From contig NC_133334.1 in assembly GCF_042186555.1 (NCBI RefSeq), positions 20,913,018-20,977,017 on the forward strand: a stretch of DNA of 64,000 nucleotides. Direction: 5' to 3'. Shown in pieces: positions 21,697 to 33,789 of the stretch (the first letter of the stretch is position 1; each line of letters starts with the position of its first letter). Position numbers and translations under genes: made by a program. The DNA comes from Aquarana catesbeiana. Lineage: Eukaryota; Chordata; Amphibia; Anura; Ranidae. The notes under the pieces were generated by a model that did not search any database, was not told the DNA's origin, and saw only the letters and a list, made by a program, of their open reading frames with translations.

Positions 21697-22991
21697 CAGT
21701 GTTAATTTTGATATCAAATTTCAATTTAGTTTTAGTCATAGTCTTTTTACTAAAATGGCATTTTAGTTTTAGTCACTACGGCCGTGGCCGCGTTAGCGCT
21801 AAACCATCGCTCGTTTTAGCCGCGCTTTAGCGTTGTTTAAGCGGCGCTTTTCGCCCGCTAACGGGGCGCTTTTAATTCCAAAGAAGGGGTTAAAAGATCC
21901 CCTGTTGCAGGGCTTCCGAAGCACTTTTCAGGCACTTCGGATTCATTCCAATGGGCAGGGCATTTTGGGAGTGCTAAATACAGTGCTCCCAAACCGCCCC
22001 AAAGATGCTGCTCGCAGGTCTTTATGGAACGTCCCACAAGCGCACCGCCCCAGTGTGAAAAGTCACACTGGAATGAATGGGAGGCGGTTTTCAGGCACTT
22101 AGCAGAGGCTATTTCTAGCGCTAAAGCGCCTGAAAACCGCCCCAGTGTGAAAGGGGTCTAAGTCATCTGAATTGTTTTAGTTTTATTTTAGTCATCTTAA
22201 TTGTTTTAGTTTTAGTCGTATTTTAGTCAGCGAAACTCTCTAGTACATTTTAGTCGACTAAAATCTAATAGGTTTAGTTGAATTGCAATGCATTTCTCTA
22301 GGATTTCCAAACTCATTATGTACTCCTGGAGTAAAAATCTAATAACGTTAATAAAGTTATTATTTATGGTATTAAAGCGGCATTCCAGGCAAAGAGAAAA
22401 CTCAGTCTCAAACCATTGCCCCTCCCCCCAACTAGTTCAAAAAGTAAAAAAAAAAAAAAATTATACAATCCCATATACACAATCCTTCACCCAGAGGGAG
22501 GCAAAAAACCCCAGCAAAGCATCATTCAATTTGCTCCAGTGGAAAAAAAATCCTTCCGGATCCCCTGGGAGGCAATTGGATGTTCCCTGGATCAACTTTA
22601 CCTATAAATCCAGTTTTATATTGTGTACATGTACTTTTTTGAGCCGACAGGCGTTTTGCTTCAGGCGATGGAATGCTGACATGTGAACAGAGGCCATTGA
22701 AATGAATGGGATTTGGCTTGTTGAGCGTTTTAGAGCTACAAGCTTCAAGCAGAAAATCGCTCAGGTGTGAACGCTGGCCTTAGCCGTTAAAGCGGAAGTT
22801 CAGGCGGATAAACGTTCCTCCCTCACATTTTATTTCTGTTTTTGTTCAGGGACGAAAACTGGAATTGATTTTCGTCATAGTTTTTGTCAATTGATGCAAA
22901 ATGTAATCGATTTTCGTTTCGTTTTCATCACTGGAAACACATTGCTGACGAAATTATGATGAAAATCATTTCGTCAACAAAATGAACACTG
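21697..22991. mobile_element. 'tttagttttagtc' element, composite
   Basis: The left end cagtgttaattttg is matched by inverted aaaatgaacactg at the right. Terminal regions are rich in 'ttttagtttta' and 'cgtcaacaaaat' words. It has been interrupted by other repeats: a 'cccagtgtgaaag' repeat (21778-22162) and TTAA-type pieces around 22375-22830. No target duplication could be read. A right-end fragment of the same family lies at 24570-24703. Confidence 0.6.
21778..22162 (-). repeat. 'cccagtgtgaaag' repeat, copy 1
   Basis: It shares 'agcgcctgaaaaccgcc' and 'attccaatgggcagggc' blocks with 56907-57328 in inverted orientation, and is strongly enriched in CpG and gcgct words. Confidence 0.65.
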
Positions 22992-23830
22992 GCGTACACC
23001 TTGGGTTCTGGATCTGCGTATGGCCAATAGGGTATAAAGCTTCACCTACTGTCATGAAATGAGAAATAATTCTCTTTATTTTTTTATTTTTTGGGGATAT
23101 GTGATGCAATGAGGCAGGTGAAGGCCTTCTCATTTATGAAGGCTTTTCTGTGCTGAATACAAATCTATGTATAAAAGCAGCCTAGATATAATGTAGCCAA
23201 GCAAATTTGCAACATTGTAACCCTCCCGCTGCTGTATCCCGATGTGTCCATTCCTACTATGCACAGAAGCCTGTCATTGCCCCATAATAAAGAGATCTCT
23301 ATAATGCCACTAGTCACCTGGACTGATGGATAAAGCTTTGAAGTAGTTAACGCCACACACACACACACACTTTGGCGCCAGCAGTTGCCATGGCAGCCGG
23401 AGCTGCCGTTTCCTCCCTGTGTGATGGTGCAGTGCAGGATTCCAATGTAATGTATGCACAAACATCTCCAGGCCTACTTGTCACACGGAAAGAACTCTCC
23501 CGACATTAATGCAAGTGGCTGTCAAGTAGTAGTATTCATGACATAGTGGCAGAGACGTGGAATAATCTCTACAACGGCGCAGCATCACGCAGCAGAATTG
23601 TGTGTAGTTTAACCCTTCAGTGGACATATTTTACAAACCTAGAGAGACCAAGGCACCTAACACTGCCAGCTTTCAACTTTCAGATATAATATACTAACAT
23701 ATAGGCAAAATGCCCTTGAATTTTTAATGAATCCACATTAAGACGTATCATTGTGATGTCTGATGGCCAATTGTAACATGACCTTCATCTTTTTACAGGT
23801 TTTCTGCCCCTTATTTTGATTATTGAGAAC
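22992..23830. other. Single-copy-looking sequence
   Basis: There is a short CA run at 23352-23371; otherwise no repeat match, no inverted ends and no recognisable coding. Confidence 0.4.
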
Positions 23831-23837
23831 CCAGAGA

Positions 23838-24385
23838 ACAGTTTTTTGGGGGGGTGGCAAACAGTACCACCCAAATCCACCCCCCTCCCCCCCCGGTGGT
23901 CGGTCGGGTGGGTCTAGTGCACTTACCCCATCTATGGTGGGCAACGCTTCTCCTGGGCTTCACCAGCGGCTTCCCTCGCTCAATGGCGGCAACGGCTTTC
24001 CCTTCCCCTGCTCTCCACAAGCATCGTGGCGGCTTCCATTTCCTCCCTCTTCCTCGGCGGCCAGTTGGGACTTATCTCTTTTCGGGCCAATTGGAAAATG
24101 GGTCTCAGACGTGCTTCTGATTGGCCGGATTGAGGAACAGTGTTTCAATGTTAAATATTCATTCTCTGTTGTAACACTTGGGTGGGCTCCTGGAGCAATC
24201 CTCTGCGCTCCGAGCCCACCCTATTTTGAAGCCTATTACAGCCTCTGGCTCTAATCAGGTGCTTAACCCCCCCCCCCCCAGCTGCTTTAAATCACGCGCA
24301 CAGCATCCTGAAAGTGGCCAGTTGCATGAATAGGGGGTGGCGGTGTCCTGTGAAAATAGCGGCCGTGGATAGAGGGGGCGGTGGT
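23838..24385 (-). mobile_element. 'gtggcccgtccat' repeat family, copy 2
   Basis: Inverted relative of 15303-15993, sharing 'gagcccaccctattttgaag' and C/G-run borders. Ends are degraded. Confidence 0.6.
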
Positions 24386-24470
24386 CCCCTCCCGTCGCTG
24401 CTAAGAATGATCAGTGATCAGCCGCTATGAACATTCTTATTGTGCTCAGAATCGCCGGCTCTAAAAAACA

Positions 24471-24512
24471 ATATCTGAATGATGCCTGTAGCTGCAGGCA
24501 TCATTCAGATAT
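24471..24512. repeat. Perfect 18-bp stem hairpin
   Basis: atatctgaatgatgcctg is followed by a 6-nt loop and its exact inverse complement. It lies in a repeat-like stretch between 24386 and 24570. Confidence 0.85.
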
Positions 24513-24569
24513 CTCCACTGAAAGCCGAGGATGTCATATGACGGCCTGCGGTACGGAAGTGGTTAATAT

Positions 24570-24703
24570 CGCTGTCATTTTGTTGACGAAAATAGGACTA
24601 AAACTAAAACAATTCAAATGATTAAAATACGACTAAAACTAAAATGGCATTTTTGTCAAAAGACTATAACTAAATCAAAATTTGACTTGGAAATTAACAC
24701 TGC
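24570..24703. mobile_element. Right-end fragment of 'tttagttttagtc' element
   Basis: It ends 'gaaattaacactg' and is full of 'actaaaactaaaa' words, matching the terminal parts of 21697-22991. Confidence 0.6.
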
Positions 24704-24939
24704 TTGCCACAGCTGCAATGCCCCTGCAAATATGGCTGGGCCATGCCACAACCGTCCCGCAACCACATGGTTGCCACCCGGTGATGTGGGCTTTTAGGGG
24801 TTAAAACAGCCAGGGAGGAGGCAACATAGCACCTCCCAGCCTCCTGTCCTGTCAAGGGCTCTCTGAAAAATGATCCACTGTGGATCACTTTTTTAGAGGA
24901 CAACGGTAATGTAAACCTTATCAACTTCCTTTTACTGCC

Positions 24940-25335
24940 CAGTCAGTGGCTGGGGGTGGGTCCAGGATAATCTGGGCTCAGAGGAAGTGGCTTGATTGAT
25001 GCTTGCCATTAAACTCAAGATATCTGGTGGCAGAAAAAAAAGGTAGTGCAGGGGAGATCTCTGGATTGAAGCTCAAAATTGCAACAAAAGTACCTGAATT
25101 CAACCTGGTATCAGCCTCCCACTGTCTCTGTACAACAGAGCTCAAACTAGGAGAGGAAGATGCAGTACAAGCAGCCAATTAGTTCCTTTCCTGACAGGAT
25201 ACATGCTGATAGGAAAAGAGAGCAGAGTGACAGAGAGATTAGCCGTTAACTGTGCTGCTCCTCACTGGCTGGAAGGGGGTCCAGGACAACCTGGGCTCGG
25301 AGGAAGTGGTTTGATTGATGCTTGCCATTAAACAA
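24940..25335. repeat. Direct duplication of a 75-bp module
   Basis: 24940-25014 and 25258-25332 share 'gggtccagga.aa.ctgggctc' and 'ttgattgatgcttgccatta' in the same orientation, about 318 bp apart. The intervening sequence resembles 1690-1815. Confidence 0.7.
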
Positions 25336-25409
25336 ACATTGTCTTTTAATGTTCTGTTTATTTTTATCTTTTTTTTTGGCCTGGAGTTTTGCTTTAAAGA
25401 CACTGGAGC

Positions 25410-26872
25410 CAGTGGCGGCCCGTCCATAGGGGGTGCACGGGCGCCAACCCCCAGCCCAGCAGTCACAAAAAAAAGGCCCCTTTAAAAAAAACAATAGAAA
25501 AAAAGGTTCTTTAAGTGGACTGTGGTCGGGCGCCGGACACAGTACACTATGGAAAGCGCTACGTCAATGCAATCATGAGATTGCAGACGAGGCGCTTCAT
25601 TTGCAGGCTTTTGACGTGCTTTGTGGCGCAATCCAAAGCATCAAACAGCTTCCGCCCGGAGCTTTGTTCTTCTAATTAACTGCAGTGGTTAGTTCCAGTT
25701 TCCATGTGCTAGTGGTGAACCGGAAGTGCCATCGGCAGCTCCGTGGAATGCACGGGCCGAGCGGAGCTGCATTTGATGGGGCACAGTGAGAATGCATTTG
25801 ATGGGGCACAGTGAGGCTGCGTTTGATGGGGCACAGTGAGGCTGCGTTTGATGGGGCACAGTGAGGCTGCATTTGATGGGCACAGTAAGGCTGCATTTGA
25901 TGGGCACAGTAAGCTGCGTTTGATGGGGAACAGTGAGGCTGCGTTTGATGGGGAACAGTGAGGCTGCGTTTGATGGGGCACAGTGAGGCTACATTTGATG
26001 GGGCACAGTGAGGCTGCATTTGATGGGCACAGTGAGACTGCATTTGATGGGCACAGTGAGGCTGCATTTGATGGGCACAGTGGCTGCATTTGATGGGCAC
26101 AGTGGCTGCATATGATGGGCACAGTGAGGCTGCATTTGATGGGCACAGTGGCTGCATATGATGGGCACAGTGGCTGCATATGATGGGCACAGTGGCTGCA
26201 TTCGATGGGGCACAGTGAGGCTGCATTTGATGGGGCACAGTGAGGCTTCATTTGATGGGGCACAGTGAGGCTGCATTTGATGGGCACAGTGGCTGCATTT
26301 GATGGGCACAGTGGCTGCATATGATTTCACAGTGGCTGCATATGATGGACACAGTGGCTGCATTCGATGCTGCACAGTGGCTGCATTTGATGGGCACAGT
26401 AGCTGTATTTGATGGGGCACAGTGGCAGGATTTGATGGCACAGTGGGAGCATTTGATATGGCACAGTGGCTGTGTTTGATGGGCACAGTGGCTGCGCTTG
26501 ATGGCACAGTGGCGGCAATTGATGGGCACAGTGGCTGCATTTGATGGCACAGTGGCTGCATTTGATGGCACAGTGGCTGTGTTTGATGGTACAGTGGCAG
26601 CATTTGATGGCACAGTGGCTGCGTTTGATGGGCACAGTGGCTGCGCTTGATGGGCACAGTGGCTGTGCTTGATGGGCACAGTGGCTGTGTTTGATGGCGC
26701 AGTGGCTGTGTTTGATGGTACAGTGGAGGCAATTAATGGGCACAAGGTCTGCGTTTGATGGCACATTGGCTGCGATTGATGGTACAGTGAGGCTGCAATT
26801 GATGGGATTTTTTTTCAGAATTTTTCAGTTTGTTTGCGCCCCCCCAAAAATGTTGAGCACCAGCCGCCACTG
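25410..26872. mobile_element. hAT-like MITE with 1-kb internal minisatellite
   Basis: A perfect 8-bp duplication ACTGGAGC (25402-25409 and 26873-26880) flanks ends CAGTGGCGGC and GCCGCCACTG, a perfect 10-bp inverted pair. About 70% of the element is a minisatellite. No transposase frame; long frames on the minus strand are products of the tandem unit. Confidence 0.85.
25770..26800. repeat. 22-26 bp minisatellite (about 43 copies)
   Basis: Units follow 'tgatggggcacagtgaggct' plus gcattt in the left half and the shorter 'tgatgggcacagtggctgc' in the right half. The shift suggests separate expansions of two variants. Confidence 0.9.
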
Positions 26873-26880
26873 ACTGGAGC

Positions 26881-27488
26881 TGAGATGCTGACAAAATAAA
26901 GTAGTTTTTCAATGGAAGGTGAAAGCTAGTTAGCTGCTATTAGCAATTTCTTTTTTCCCCATTTTATTGAATTGACTTCTGTATCCCATCTCAACGGTTT
27001 ACTAAGTGCTGTGAGCGGAAGTCGGACAGAGAAGCACAATATCAGACAAGGAAAGAGCAGAGGGACAATTAGGTCTACCTGACTTTGAACTCACATCGGA
27101 GGACACTGAGCCATTATAGACTGAGCTGCTGGTTTCACGCAGAGCCTGGCTGCAGAGAGGCCGGGAGCAACGCCAAGCTGAATCAGGTCACAATACTCTA
27201 AGAACATGAAGGGGGGGGGGGGTAAAAATGGGCAGACGCTTCACTGACAAATTTATTCCAAGTCACCTGAGAAGTCTTTGCTGCGAGTTCCCAGGCGTGC
27301 CCACCTCAACTACCCTACTAACATGTCTGTCAGGAGTTTTTCTAGTCATAATCAGCTCTTGTCTGCTCTTAGCGGGATCCTTAAAGGTGTATTTTTAGTG
27401 ATTACACAGTTTAGCTATTATTGTATCATTTATCTATAATTACATTATGGGTGGCTTTGAAATTTTTACTTGCTGTTGCATATTTTGA
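26881..27488. other. Single-copy-looking sequence
   Basis: Nothing beyond a G run near 27210. The stretch 27090-27135 has a vague tRNA-like look but no A/B boxes or foldable arms. Confidence 0.4.
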
Positions 27489-27492
27489 TTAA

Positions 27493-28127
27493 AGCGGAGT
27501 TCTGACCACATCATTTTTTTTTCTGCCATCCCATCATAATGCATTAATAAGCAAAATAAAATATATATTTGTTTGCTATTGGATCTGAATTTTATATATT
27601 TTTTATACTTACATTTAAGAAAATCCTCTTCTATCAGTTACCATGATGATTGTGGGCATGTGAAGCCCAAGCGCAACCTCTTTGCGATTGAGAGGTGCAT
27701 GCTGGGTAACCAGCATACACCTCTCTATCTAGCGCATGCGCAATGCTCCGCTGACCGTAGCGCCAATTGTTTAGAAAGTTGCCATAACAGTTGCGATGGA
27801 GGAAGGCCCTGCCCCGTTGTTATAGCAACATAGATGTGATCCGCCTTAAATCGCGTCATTTCCTGTTGGGAAATAACGCAATTTTTGCTCACAGTACTGC
27901 CCAATGACTCCTTGGAAATGATGACTCAGATTTTCCCAGAAGCACAGGCGAAGGAGGAAGTGATGCGGAGCTCCGCGGACCCGGAAGTGGCAGATTAGGA
28001 GCCACTACATAGCAACAGCAGGCGTTTCTGGTGAGTTAAAAAAAAAAATTCCCCCCAAATGCTTATTAATACTGTGAAAGGACTGTAAATATGTAAAAAA
28101 AAGTGTTTTTTAGGGTGGAACTCCACT
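27493..28127. mobile_element. TTAA-type MITE
   Basis: The left flank is TTAA (27489-27492), with end AGCGGAGTTCTGACC; the right end ggtggaactccact is its imperfect inverse. The right flank reads TTGT, a decayed duplication. The interior is CpG-rich around 27700-27970. Confidence 0.6.
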
Positions 28128-28129
28128 TT

Positions 28130-28651
28130 GTTACATTTACACTTTTACACTTTTACATTTTTGCATGTGCTCCCTCTAGTGGTTATCTGAAAATTCTGGA
28201 ATTGATTATCCTTTCCTCTTACAAGCCAACTCCCAAGGAATAAGAAAGAATCTACTCTTGCCGTGGGGCCCCCCACACTTCAAAGGTAAAATGTTTGTTA
28301 TGTCTAAAGGAGAAATACTTACCTTATTCTGCACTCAAGCATGGTCCTCTAGCAGTGTGACAGGCCCCCTGTAGCCTCCTCTGAAAGCTGCCCCTGGCTG
28401 TGGGCACACTCCTGCCTCCCCAGCAACAGGATTGCACAGAAATCTTGGCTGCCCGTTGATGCACACGTGCGGTGTGTGGGTGTTAAAGCCCGCCCTGTTT
28501 GCCGTGGCACATATTCATCAATGTGCTCACTGTGCATTCACTGCGTGCTCCCAGCACAGTGTCTGAGCTGTCAAAGACAGTCCCCAGTCTATAGTACCGA
28601 TTGGGAGCTGGCGGGTCTGGCTCCTGATCATGTGACCATTGTAAAAGCCAT
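28130..28651. other. Mixed sequence, no gene
   Basis: A short 'acttttac' tandem at 28136-28165, then sequence without clear ends or coding. 28300-28640 has the texture of an interspersed repeat. Confidence 0.35.
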
Positions 28652-28659
28652 GTGATCCC

Positions 28660-29554
28660 TAGACATGTGCACTGCCAAAAAATGTGTTCATTTTCGTTTC
28701 ATTCGGGTTTTCTTTGTTTTGTTTTTTTCGTTTTTAAAGTAATTCATTATGATCGAAATTTGTTATTTCAAATAAATTCGTCAATTTGAAAATTCGAATT
28801 CCGAAAATTAGAAAATTCGGAAATTCAGAAATTCGAAAATCCGAAAATAAGAGAGAAAATCCAAAAATTCGAAAGAATGAAAATCCGAAGATAAGAACGA
28901 AAATCCGAAAATTTGAAAATCTGAAAATTCTAAATAACTAACTAGGAATATATATAACTATTAAATTATAGGTATTGGAATTTCCTTTCAAATTCGGCTG
29001 TTAGTGAATGTAACGGATACGAATTTATCTGTACTTACGTATTATCTGAAATAACGAATGCCGCATCTAAACAAATGGAATGTAACAAATTAATATTAAT
29101 AAATGATAATAATAAAAAGTTTTTATTATTATTATTTATTATTATTAATTTGTTACGTTCCATTTGTTTAGATGCGGCATTCGTTATTTCAGATAATTGG
29201 TAACTTCGGATAAATTCGTATTCATTACGTTCACCAACAGCCGAATTTGAAAGCAAACTCCAATACCTATAATTTAATAGTTAGTAATAGTTATTAGTTA
29301 GTCAGTATAATTTCAGATTTTCTAATTTTCGAGTTTTCTCATTTTCGGATTTTCGTTCTTTTGATCTTTGAATTTTTTAATTTCCGAATCTTCGAATTTT
29401 TTAATTTTGGATTTATGAATTTTTGAATTTCCATTTGATTTTCGAATTTCTGAAAAATTTGTTAAACGGATTTTCGTTAATTCGAATATTAAAGAATTTG
29501 TCAAATTTTGTCGAAAAACAAAATTGCATTGAACAAAACAAATTGCATTGTCTA
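28660..29554. mobile_element. 8-bp-TSD MITE, 'tagacatgtgc' family copy 1, giant palindrome
   Basis: A perfect 8-bp duplication GTGATCCC (28652-28659 and 29555-29562) flanks tagacatgtgca and, inverted, tagacaatgcaa. The interior is an imperfect palindrome centred near 29118 with arms of about 170 bp (for example 'gaatgccgcatctaaacaaa' inverted at 29162-29181). It is bordered by 'gaaaatccgaaaattcg'-type simple sequence. A second copy lies at 54389-54986. Confidence 0.82.
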
Positions 29555-29628
29555 GTGATCCCCCCTCCCCCGGGCATAATATCCCAGTTACAGGGATGCC
29601 GGGCTGTGCAGGGTGGCTTTAAACTTAA

Positions 29629-29951
29629 ACTAAAGGCAAATTTTTTATTTTTTTAGTCTTGGACACAGTGGAGACAGTTAAGAACCCAGTTTTGTCGTCA
29701 TCTGTGTCCCTGTTAGGGAGATTCACCCTCTCTATTTGTCCTGTTTACTGTTATTACTGAAAGAAAAGAGGGAAAACCTTCCAATGGGGACACTAGTTCT
29801 GATGAGGGGGTTCCCAAGGTATTCCCTTTTATTTGCAGGGATTTTCTCTCACTTCCTGAATTGGCTATGGGACAGGAAGTTAAGGGAAATCTCCCCAATG
29901 GGAGATAATAAACTATCCAAATGAAAAAAAAAAATTGCCTATAGTTCTACT
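29629..29951. mobile_element. TTAA-flanked MITE
   Basis: TTAA at 29625-29628 and 29952-29955 surrounds ends ACTAAAGGCAAATTTT and an inverted relative of AGTAGAACTATAGGCA. Non-coding. Confidence 0.6.
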
Positions 29952-30139
29952 TTAACTGTAAGGTTTTGTAAACTTTTTGCTTTTTTGTGCACCTGAAATA
30001 TATTTCGCTGATTTAAATTGCGTCTCCTGGACTAAGATACAGCCCCCGCCACCCAACTATAACTAAATTCCCTTTTTTACTTCTCTAAAGCCATAGGCTT
30101 ATGACACTCCAGTACTCCAGTCTTCTCTCTATCTTTATT

Positions 30140-30700
30140 TTTATTATTATACAACATTTATATAGCACCAACAGTTTGTGCAAAGCTTTACAACATGAGG
30201 GCAGACAGTACAGTTACAATACAATTCAATACAGGAGGAATCAGAGGGCCCTGCTGGTTAGAGCTTACAATCTAGAAGGGAGGGTCAAGTGATATAAAAG
30301 GTAATAGCTGTTGGGAGATGATCTGATGGAGAAAATAAAGGTACTGTACAGTTGTTAGGTGGGGGGGGGGGGGGGGGGCAGAATAGGCTTCTCTGAAGAG
30401 GAGAGTTTTCAGGGAATCATCTAAAAGCAGAGTAGGAGATAGTCAGACAGATCAGGTTAAGGAGTTCCATAGGATGGGAGAAGCTCAGGAAAAGTCCTGG
30501 AGGTGAGCATGGGAGGAGGTGATGAGGGAGCTAGAGAGCAGGAGGACTCTCTTTGTTTACATCCAGGCCGGCAGAGTGTCCTTGTCATTGGCTTGCATGA
30601 TGTGGACATTTCATTTTGGCTGTCCAGCGGCAGGGTCCTTTTTAGGAGTGATATCAGTGTGAGGGAAGTGTAGGGGACCAGCAGCCTTAGGTGAATTTGC
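30140..30700. repeat. Interspersed 'tatagcaccaac' repeat
   Basis: It includes 'caacatttatatagcacc', 'agagcttacaatctaga', a G run at 30361-30378 and 'ggatgggagaagctc'. It is related in its first part to 12335-12680. I recognise it as a high-copy amphibian-type repeat and cannot name its class. Confidence 0.6.
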
Positions 30701-30779
30701 AGCGCTGGCATAGTGCCCCCCCCAACACACACCTGAAACAATGGGACCGGGGTCATTTGGGCTTTAACAATGTTGATAA

Positions 30780-31590
30780 CATATATATAAAAAACGTCAA
30801 AGGACTATCGCTTCCCTCTAAAATGGTAATATTGCATATTATTAAAATACCCACACACACGGTCATAACTGCCCTCCGATGAAGACGTGGTGACGAAACG
30901 CATTAGGACGTGACTACACAGCTCACTCGTCTGTCAGTCACAGTGCCGGTCATCCCAGGTTCCATCGCAGTCAATTATCATCCATAGGAGGCGGTGAGAA
31001 GTGACTTGTGCTGTACTGCGGATGTTTTTTACTACATGCACTTGGAGCCAGGTCCAAGTCTGAGGCGGCGTCATACTCTAGTGTTCAATACACCTCGTGC
31101 TGGGAGGATTGGATCTTTTTGCACAGTGTATAGAGATTTAAGGCTCCTTTTATTCCTGTGTCCCGTGAGTGCATTACCAATGGGGATTTTCCATGCACAC
31201 GGTGTTGGTGATGGTATCCAGATGAAAAACCTAGTCTTGGTTGCTAAGGATTATGGAGCACACCTTTTATCTTATTACATCTGAATTTAAAGTGGATTTT
31301 CAAGTGGAATGACCCTTTAAAAGGACTCTTTCTAGATTGCACTGAATATTGTATTCAAGTATTCTATTAGTGCTGTTAATGCTGAGATTACTGTTTTGTT
31401 TTTTTAGTATATTTTATTGATTGATTTTACTTATAATAGCTGCTGCCGTGCATTGAACCTATTGATCCATTTGAGCGCTTGGATCAGTGACAACTCTTTG
31501 TTAACTTTTTTTATTGCATATTATTATTGAGGTATCCATTGCCACCTTACATTCTATACATGGACCTCTTTCTATTATATTACTCTAACT
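30780..31590. repeat. 'gatgaag..gacgaaacgca' repeat
   Basis: gatgaag (30879-30885) is followed by gacgaaacgca (30892-30902). The downstream part is AT-rich with no clear end. It shares its core motif with 20802, 35217, 35265, 47887 and 48529. Confidence 0.4.
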
Positions 31591-31599
31591 GGACTCCTA

Positions 31600-31970
31600 A
31601 TACAGGTGCCCTTTAACTGGCACTGATTCTACTCTGTTTAAAATACCTGCATAGTGGATGGAAAAACCACATAAAGCTAAAAGCGGGCCAAGATTATTCA
31701 ACGCCATCCAATCTGGCACTACGGAGAAGACGCAGGAGCCAGCTCCACGATGGGTGGCGGGATTTAAATAAACACCCAATAAACAGATCTCAAGACAGCT
31801 GACACCCACATCACACAACGCAGAACAAACATTCAAATACAGCACAAGCAATCAACTCAGCAAGGCAACGGTCGCAGCATTTTTGCTGTCATTCTGCCCC
31901 CTACTGGCATGAACTGCTAGTACATACAGATAGCTGAAAATCTCAGCAAAGCGAGTTAAATATATATCAT
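31600..31970. other. Single-copy-looking sequence
   Basis: No repeat ends, tandem units or credible coding were seen. Confidence 0.35.
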
Positions 31971-31977
31971 ATAGATC

Positions 31978-32925
31978 AGGGCTCTTCAGACTACGTCCTG
32001 TGGGGGCCACATCTGGCCCGGCTACAAGATTCTATCTGGCCCACAGCTAGAGTCAGTGGCATGTCCACAATGTGCACAGATTATGGATTAGCGTCAGCAG
32101 AGGCTGCCTATGGTCTGTTTCAAAGTAAGGTAGGATGCTGATGGGGACCCTGATGTAAGGGGGTCTCTGATGGGAATCCTGGTGTAAGGGGGGACCCTGA
32201 TGTAAAGGGGGGATTCTGATGGGAACCCTGATGTAAGGGGGTCTCTGATGGGAATCCTGGTGTAAGGGGGGATTCTGATAGGGACCCTGATGTTAGGAGG
32301 GACTCTGATGGGGACCCAGATGTAAAGAGGGACTTGGATGGGGACCCTGATGTAAGGAGGGACTTTGATGGGGACCCTGATGTTAGGGGGGACTCTGATG
32401 GGGACCCCTGATGTAAAGAGGGACTTTGATGGGGACGCTGATGTAAGGAGGGACTTTGATGGGGACCCTTATGTTAGGGGGGATTCTGATGGGGATGCTG
32501 ATGTAATGGGGGACTCTGATGGGGACCCTAACGTAAGGGTGGTATGTGATGGCGACCCCACTGTTAAGAGGGGCTCTGATAGGGACCCTGATGTAAGGAG
32601 GGACTTTGATGGGGACCCTTATGTTAGGGGGGACTCTGATGGGGACCCTGATGTAACAGGGGACTCTGATGGGGACCCTAATGTAAGGGTGAACTGTGAT
32701 GGGGACCCCATTGTTAGGAGGGACTCTGATAGGGACCCTGATGTAAGGAGGGACTTTGATGGGGACTCTGGTAGGGACCCTGATGTAAGAAGGGACTTTG
32801 ATGGGGACTCTGGTAGGGACCCTGATGTAAGGGGGAACTAAGGGGGGGGGGGCTCTGAAGGGGTCCCCACTGTTAGGAGGAATTCTGATGGGGACCCTGA
32901 TGTAATGAGGGACTTTGTAACGAGA
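31978..32925. repeat. hAT-like left end plus 30-bp minisatellite
   Basis: 31978-32060 (cagggctcttcagactacg, 'ggccacatctggcccg') resembles the left end of the hAT-like element at 644. From about 32130 a 30-bp unit around 'ggggaccctgatgtaaggag' is repeated some 26 times. A frame with ten-residue periodicity (DVRRDFDGDP-like) crosses it and is a by-product. The same unit, inverted, forms 58520-58985. Confidence 0.8.
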
Positions 32926-32944
32926 TATTTATTCCCTTTGCCTG

Positions 32945-32982
32945 TCAGTGGTCATTATGTTATGGCTGATCGGTGTGTACTG
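32945..32982. mobile_element. Tc1-like terminal fragment
   Basis: 'cagtggtcattatgttatgg' followed by ctgatcggtgt resembles the ends of a vertebrate Tc1-like family. Very short. Confidence 0.45.
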
Positions 32983-33317
32983 TACATTAAACTAATTATG
33001 CGCAAACCTGTGCAGATAAAATACATCTAATCCTAATCACTATAATCTCATCTCATTAAACACATTCATTTCTAAAGATGTTTTCATTTTATTTAAAGGG
33101 TAACTAAATTTTTGTGGGGAAAAAAAATAACAAATAAAATATATATATATTATAGTATATACAACTGCAACACAAGACGTATTGTAATTTTTTTTTTTTA
33201 ACAAGAAAAGAAATAAGAAAAGACACATTGTAATTTAATGTTATTGAAATTTACCTTTCATTTTCAATCTGCAGCTCTGTAAAATGTAATACGGCAACCT
33301 GGAGGTGCTCTATACAC

Positions 33318-33785
33318 AGATGGTGTATGGAAGGGCACACGGGCAACGCCCCCCCCTCGTCATCTGCCGCCTCCCCTACCTATGCGTCCGGCCCCTTTGA
33401 GAGCACCAGACCATGGATTCCAATATGGAGGGGTCTTTTTTTGAAGCAAAGGCTTTAATAGGCTTCAATATAGGGTGGGCTCAGGTCGCAGAGAGTGCGC
33501 TCCGATACCACCAAGGTGTGTAACACTGATCCTCCTCCGGGCCAACCAGGAAGCGGGCTTTGACACCGGTCACCTGATTGGCTGACAGGACAGGCGATCC
33601 TATTGGACGCCTAGGAGGAGGAGGGGAGGAGCTGGAAGCCGACCATTGAGAGCAGGACTCAGAACCAAGCCGCTACACGCTGCCTGCCACCCGCCACGAT
33701 GGGGTAAGTGCTGGACATGCCACTGGGGGGGGTAGTTGTGTGCTTCTTGGGGGGTGGGATGGGTTGTTGTTTGCCACTGCGTGAT
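33318..33785. mobile_element. 'gtggcccgtccat' repeat family, copy 3
   Basis: It shares 'aataggcttcaatatagggt', 'cctattggacgccta' and a G-rich right border with 15303-15993. Ends are degraded. Confidence 0.6.
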
Positions 33786-33789
33786 TGGC

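Noticed and set aside
21697..24703. One 3-kb element between 'cagtgttaat' and 'attaacactg'
   Set aside because: A matching right end already occurs at 22991, and 24570-24703 is better explained as a separate fragment.
25672..26766. Five overlapping minus-strand frames up to 247 residues (NAATVPIKCSH-like)
   Set aside because: By-products of the 22-26 bp minisatellite in an hAT-like element.
27065..27135. tRNA-like tail words
   Set aside because: No cloverleaf could be drawn and no B box is present.
32365..32841. 158-residue Asp/Gly-rich frame resembling calcium-binding repeats
   Set aside because: Ten-residue periodicity equals the 30-bp minisatellite; no signal or flanking gene structure.
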